Assembly (NCBI GenBank): GCA_008694505.1
Contig: VZDJ01004378.1
Span: 17,043,645 to 17,107,644 of the forward strand
DNA length: 64,000 nt
Origin: Cyanoderma ruficeps
Lineage: Eukaryota > Chordata > Aves > Passeriformes > Timaliidae
Reading direction: 5' to 3'
Position numbers and translations under genes: made by a program. Each line of letters begins with the position of its first letter. Position 1 is the stretch's first letter. This document shows positions 58,513-64,000 of the stretch, piece after piece. The notes under the pieces were generated by a model, which had not been told where the DNA came from, did not search any database, and saw only the letters and a program-made list of their open reading frames with translations.

Positions 58513-61500
58513 ATAGTATGTAAAAATGGACAATATACATAACCCTACAACTGAGCCATTGTGTTTCTCCTACTTTTTAAGGACAGTTTTGCTTATTTGG
58601 AGAAATTCTTCATATGACTATATTTTGGTTTGTGTATACGAAAATCCACCCACAAGAATGATGATCCAGATTTGTGCACCACTTAAGACAGTAACACCAT
58701 GCAGTGATGAGTGATACAAAACTGTGGAGTAATTCACCCTATATAACACTGCTAGAGGTGTGATTAAACCACGCAGCAACTGATGGGAGAAAGTACACCC
58801 TTCATTATCTCTATTCAAATTAAAGGGGACCCCAACCCAAAATTTAAACTCATGGTACCAGCAAATGCAAATAGGACTTATAAGGATGGAGGATTTTCTT
58901 GAGTTTGTCTCTTGGGCAGAGAAATTTGTTGTAATATCTGCTTGTATGAGAGACAAAGGGAAAGATAAGGCAGAACAGATTCCAAGAACAAGAAAGCAAC
59001 TAAGAACAGAAGAACATTTCCGGGGAAATGTGTCTAGAAAAGGTGAGTTCTTTAGAGTTATTGTCTGGGAAGAATTTGTAATAGTTGTTGCTGTATTTGT
59101 GAGAATAGGATTATTGGTATTTGTGCTAAAAAAGGATTAAATTGAGATAGCTAATGATCGTAAGTTTATTTTTGTAAAGGGAACAACTCACATGAGTTTT
59201 CTCTTATTTAACCAGTTTTATTTCAAAAAACCCTATTAATACATTCTGGTATTCAAAGTAGAAGTAATACATACATGAAAAGGATAAAACTGAGGTCTTT
59301 ATTCCATCAGCCAGGTGGTTCTGCCAGCCCTGTATTAAAGCCAACACAGGCTTTCCTCTTTTGCATACTCCAATGCCATACATCTCCCTCAGAAATCCAT
59401 TTGTTCACTTTTTAGATATTGTTTAAGAGGGGAAAAAACCAGAAAGAGTGTAAAAAGAGCAAGTAGCATGCAGGAAAAAGAATAGTCTGTTTAGTGAACC
59501 AACAGAGATAAACAACTAACCTTTTTCTGTGGACAACAAGCCTGATTATTTCCACCTGAATTTCAACAAATACTCTCATTCTCTGCTCTCTGCAACTTTT
59601 CACTTAGAAAAAATGCCTGAACAGCATGTAAAGTCTCATTTTCCTCCAGACATAAGGTTCAATCAGTTAGCCAAGAGCAGATGAAATAAACCCTCTCCTT
59701 GCTGTGCTGCTGCTCAGCCAGTGTGTGCCCCAGAACACGCACGGGTGTTAGCTGGGGAATTTATCCTTCACTCTCCTCTGGGTAAATCCATGCTTTGACT
59801 ATTTTAATGAGGTGACAGAAAATGTTTTCTACCACGGTGAGTGCAAGAGAACATTTCCAATCAAGGTAACAGAGATGTATATGATACTGGAGGCAAGACT
59901 TCTGGGAGGCCTAGCACTTTTAAGGTCACTTTGGAAAGTGTAACAGTAATCCCTCTCTTTTGTGCAACTGAAACTGCTCTGGTTTCAATACTACTTAAGC
60001 ATTTTTTACCGTCTACGCAACTGAGTAAGGAATTCAGATTACTTTTCAGAAATGCCTCTCTGCTGCACTGAACTTGCAGAGCCTTGGCATCATGCATGTG
60101 CCAAGCTCAACAAGACAGAAAAAGACAAGGAGAAGAAAAGGCCTCTCTAAACTGGGAGGCATTCCTGTGTCCAGTGGAGTGATGCCCATACCAACTAGGT
60201 AACTAAACAGAAGGTGAATAAAATGGTATTTCTACCAAATAGGGAAATGGTTGGTACCTGTAGAAACTTCTCCATAAGATCAGTTTCACCTCATAGGACA
60301 GAACGCAGCAATAACTGGCAGGCTTGACTGAAGTCTGATTTTTAATCTCTGCATTGTTGAGCAAAAATGAAAAACCAGTCCATTAAAGTCACATATTCCA
60401 TTTACATAGCAACTTCAGTCTGAAAGAATGAAGACCTTTGAAAAATTATTTAAAATTTATCATGTGAGTACGTGTTATGGGGAATAGGAAGAAGTTTCAT
60501 GAATTTCATTTAGAGATGGAAAAATTAAGGCACACGGAAGATAGCCAGGCCCAAAGCAGGCTTGTGAATAAAACAGGATTCACAGGATTCAGGATTCCTG
60601 AATTCTCACCTGATGACTTTCTTCTTTTATTTTCAGTATTTGGTGGAGCTGTTTCTGGAGTTTCATCAAGTAAAAGAGTTCTTGAGTTTTAAGAACAGGT
60701 TTGGTGGGGCTGCAAAGTTTGTTTGGATTATTGGAGAGCTAACTTTCACAGGAAATGGATTTCATATTTTTATTTTCTGATTTCTGAGTTCAAGTTTGGT
60801 ATCTCTGCTGTGTTCCAACTAGGGATGAACATGTACTATTTTTAATCACACTCTGGATCCGTCTCTGGCTTGCTTCTAAAGATAAACGAAACCACATGTC
60901 AGTCCTTACATAAGTTGGTAAGCCCATTTCAGTTGCTACGTTTCTTCTACTTAGTATTGTTACATTTATAAGCACCTTCAAAGAAATCTAGAGTCTTTAT
61001 TTATTTCATATTCAACAGCAGAATCTGCCTAGTTGGGCAGATTGTTTGCAGAATCAGTCTTACGGTCAAAGAGGACAATAGTAGTCTAACATGGTTGAAT
61101 GGGAAATTTTTTTTTAATCCTTGTCATTTTAATAGTTAATGAATAATTTATATTCCATATTAATTTTATTTTTCCTAGTTTGTCTGTGTTCTGTGTGTTC
61201 ATGAAACAGTGGAGGTATTTTTTGTTGTTCTTGTTGTTTTTTAATCAGTTAGAAATGTGCCATTGTTCTAATATAGTGTCAGTGAGTTCTGCTGGTTGTG
61301 TATAGATATATGCTGTGTATAAAAGGAATTTATTTGCCAAGTTTGTATTTTTTAATATGCAAGACTTGACTTTCAAATAACGAATACAGGGCATTAATCA
61401 ACATTTCTTTTTAGACATCTTGTTTCAAGCTCTTGTTTCTGGCATTAATTTAGTGCATGGACAACAGAGGTGATAACATTGATAACAGAGGTGAAGACTG

Positions 61501-61784
61501 TGAAGCAGAGGTTTGGATGCTGCAACATATTTGTTGCATGATTTGATTACATCAGTTGAAGACAGAAAGGAAAGAATCAATATATGTGACACAGACAGAG
61601 TTTCTAAGGCTTTTGAAATTCCCTCTTGTGACAATTTGTAAGAAAGGGAGGGGCATGCTGTCCACATAAACTACTGTAAAAATTATACAGGATGGGTATG
61701 AAAACTCCACTTCTAAAACCCTGGTTTTAGAAGGTCAATATTTCAAGAGGAGCGTCTCAGTTCAGAGGATCCTTCTGGATCTGC

Positions 61785-62430
61785 TAACATGCAGTATTTT
61801 AATTAATGACTTGACTGATGGAATTGACAGTTCACTTATCAAATCTGCAAGATATGAAAAGTCTTAAACATTCTTTTTTTCAGAACAAGATTAAAATTCA
61901 GTAAGAATCAATGGACATTGAAGAAAATTTACAAGTGAATTTTCCACAAACTGGAGAAGGACTGGTTAAGCAGTGTTCTGCTGCCATAAGAGAAAAAGCA
62001 AAGGATCTTTGGTGGGAGGTATAAGCAGATGTGTGGTATCTTGAAGCCAGTGCTGGGCCAGACGTCAGCTGGAGTGCTGTGCCTGGAACTGAGCACTGTT
62101 CTGATAAAGACCCACAGGAAGAAACCCAGAGAGAACAATAAAAGCAATTGGAGGTCTAAAAAACATCACTTATGAGAAAAGATTAAAATAATTGCTTATT
62201 CTTCCACAAAATTGAGGGTATAGATGATGCTATCAAATGCCCTGAAGATTGCTGCTTCTTCTATCCACTGAGATAAGCTTGTTATCTCCTCTACACAGTA
62301 GCACAGGAGATGAGGTTAGACTTTGGAAGACATTTGGAACTCCAAGGTTAGTTCAGCACTGGAATGTACTGCTTAGTGAGGCCGTTCTTTCACCTTTGGA
62401 AGTTTTGAGAAAGAGCTTCAGGAGCAGTTA
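61785..62430 (+). mobile_element. Ancient CR1/L3-like LINE remnant
   Basis: The segment follows the end of CR1-clade ORF2 and its 3' region in order. 'attaatgacttgactgatgg' and 'cttatcaaatctgcaagat' match the reverse-transcriptase NDLxDGI..KFADD stretch. 'ggatctttggtgggaggt', 'ctggagtgctgtgcctgga', 'cacttatgagaaaagatta', 'gcactggaatgtactgctta' and 'gaagttttgagaaagagctt' match later landmarks. Many substitutions and no open frame indicate an old inactive copy. Boundaries are approximate. Confidence 0.65.
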
Positions 62431-62434
62431 ATAT

Positions 62435-62897
62435 CAATCCTTCTTATTTCCTGTTATTCCGGAACTTTTTTAGTGGGTAGATTTGAAAAATAACACAGAG
62501 CTCACCAGTTTTAACATTCTATTATTTGGACAGGGAGAGCAGCATAAAAATAAATTTTAGGACTCCAATAAGCTGGAAGCTTTTTTATGCCAACGTACCA
62601 ATTAGATTTGCTTTCAAAATGCTTAGCTAAACATTAAAGAAATATGCCTGAGTGGAGAACTATAGTTCCCAATACTGCTAGCACTGGTTCAGCTGAGCTA
62701 GTAGAGGGGGGTGGGTGGAATTTCTAAAATAGATAAGACTTATAGTCTCTGTACCTTTTTTTGTATACAGTGGATCATTCTTTGTTTGGTTTTTTTTTTC
62801 ACTGTACTATGGGGTTTCAAAGCATGTGTGACTACTATTAATAAATTCGTCCTTTGGCTTTCTTGAGCATATTGTTTTATAACATCTTGACAAAAAG
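62435..62897. other. Intergenic, nothing recognised
   Basis: AT-rich sequence between the ancient LINE remnant and the solo LTR. No exon, RNA gene or repeat family is recognised. Confidence 0.5.
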
Positions 62898-62902
62898 GGA
62901 GG

Positions 62903-63202
62903 TTGTCGCAATAGGACATGAAATAAAGATCCCTGACTCCAGTCAGAAGGCAGTAGAAATCAGAAGCTTTATTTACAATTCTTTCAGCCCTTTTATAACA
63001 TGCTGCGCTAAGCAGACACGTTATTGGTCCATAGGACTGACACCTCTCCCACTGGCTAAGTAACAGAAATAGCAAACAACACCTGTTGTTATGGGAAAGG
63101 AATATTGTTTACACAAGGTTGTTTTGGGAAAAAGAAAACTGCTGAAAAGTTTCCCTAGGGAAAAGCTAGCAATTCTCAGGGTCAGAAAATATCGGGTCCA
63201 CA
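62903..63202 (-). mobile_element. Solo LTR of an avian endogenous retrovirus, 300 bp
   Basis: On the minus strand the element runs from TGTGGACCCG to CTATTGCGACAA and is exactly 300 bp. It is flanked on both sides by GGAGG (62898-62902 and 63203-63207), a 5-bp target-site duplication. An AATAAA polyadenylation signal (minus strand, near 62965) lies in the expected R region, about 60 bp before the end. There is no internal viral sequence, so this is a solo LTR left by recombination. The intact duplication suggests a fairly recent insertion. The family is not named; the terminal part resembles LTRs common in songbird genomes (recollection, not searched). Confidence 0.78.
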
Positions 63203-63207
63203 GGAGG

Positions 63208-64000
63208 AAATAAGTACAGTTCATTCAATATTAAATAATTAAACAAGTAAGTAATACCACAGGCAAGTAGAAAGTGAGATTTCAAATTTTATTTGCTTTA
63301 TTTATCCATTACATTGTTGGGATATCCTCCCCTATTAAACACTTGAACATCTTCTACAAACAGAACAACCATCTCTTTCTTTTCTTCCTTCCAACCTCTA
63401 AGGGGGAAAATTACATTAGCTGGCATTTGTGCTTCTGTGTGGAGATGAGAAACTTTAACTAAATTCAGATCAAAGAAAAATGACACTCTTGGTTTTTCTA
63501 AAGTCCTGTAGCCATCCTTGCCTTCAACAGAGAGCCCTGCCATGGTCCGGGACTACCTTCTGCGAAACAGCTTTGTCTCTTCTGTGTTGTCCTCTCTGAA
63601 ACAGGTTTCTTAGGTTGAGTGGACTGTAACTATTAGGAAAGAAATCAACCACCTTTGAAGATACAGTCTCTCGGACAGATGGTTCAAATGTGATAGAAGA
63701 CATTGACAGACAGAGCTGCATTTCAGGGGGACTCTATGCAGTGCAGGAACTGTTTGCAATGATTTTTATCACACCTTCCATCAGTATGACTGAAGCAAAG
63801 CTATACATGTGAGACTCAGTTTTTAGTACATAGATTGCTCCAGCCAAGTCTGTGCCAAGGTATCTGTTCTGTGTTCCCTCTAGCTGGAGAATGGGAATTT
63901 CTGAGCTAGGGTATTTAGTCACACTATGGAGCTCAAAACAAACAGACAAATTGTACTTTGTCTTGTGTGAGTCTGTCTTGGATGATCCTTCCATGGATGA
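63208..64000. other. Right end of window, nothing recognised
   Basis: Three minus-strand open frames of 65-86 codons lie here in different reading frames. They show no splice sites linking them and no family resemblance. No feature is called. Confidence 0.4.

Larger units (their letters stand above)
51159..61780. other. BEST3 upstream / intergenic region, no gene recognised
   Basis: More than 10 kb of AT-rich sequence without a supported exon. It should contain the BEST3 promoter and one or more 5' non-coding exons, which cannot be placed from sequence alone. Simple repeats are listed separately. In other amniotes RAB3IP lies beyond BEST3; none of its exons was recognised here. Confidence 0.5.

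Noticed and set aside
63298..63994. Three adjacent minus-strand frames suggesting a gene at the right end (RAB3IP was considered)
   Set aside because: The frames are out of register with each other, lack plausible splice joins and do not resemble RAB3IP or another known protein.

Overview
The window is vertebrate nuclear DNA, almost certainly from a bird and most likely a passerine. Genes have many short exons with GT-AG introns. Avian CR1 LINE 3' ends are scattered through it, and there is a tRNA-Ile-headed, CR1-tailed SINE of the TguSINE1 type, a family known from songbirds. Gene order CCT2 - LRRC10 - BEST3 matches the conserved amniote block (human 12q15). An aspartic-protease gene absent from the mammalian block sits between LRRC10 and BEST3.

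Layout. 13-222: CR1 fragment. 230-700: CpG-rich CCT2 promoter with ZNF143/THAP11-like and ETS-like motifs. 446-10584 (+): CCT2, 16 coding exons, 535 aa. 10585-13307: convergent 3' regions of CCT2 and LRRC10. 13308-14144 (-): LRRC10, a single-exon cardiac leucine-rich-repeat gene, with a TATA/CArG-like element about 95 bp upstream of its ATG. 14250-19400: intergenic, with a CR1 end, a hairpin, a CCAAT-rich LTR-like sequence and a perfect palindromic oestrogen response element. 19485-28077 (+): complete cathepsin E-A-like/nothepsin-like pepsin-family gene, 9 coding exons, 405 aa, TATA promoter. 28370-33743: intergenic, holding two identical 108-bp copies 2.1 kb apart. 33744-51158 (-): BEST3, nine coding exons, 668 aa, with its 5' non-coding exon not located. 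51159-64000: no supported gene. This end holds a 10-bp minisatellite, an ancient CR1/L3-like LINE remnant and a 300-bp solo LTR with target-site duplication.

How the genes relate. They are not an operon and share no pathway. CCT2 is a housekeeping chaperonin subunit. LRRC10 is a heart gene and BEST3 is prominent in heart and muscle. The protease belongs to a lineage (fish nothepsin, hen cathepsin E-A-like) described as female-liver and oestrogen linked. The consensus oestrogen response element 2.2 kb upstream of its promoter is the most interesting regulatory signal here. I see no wholly new multi-gene system. The best leads are that element, a tetranucleotide repeat that forms a splice donor, the 108-bp duplication and a tandem acceptor in BEST3. 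Exon boundaries were read by eye from splice consensus, reading frame and family knowledge; no alignment was run.
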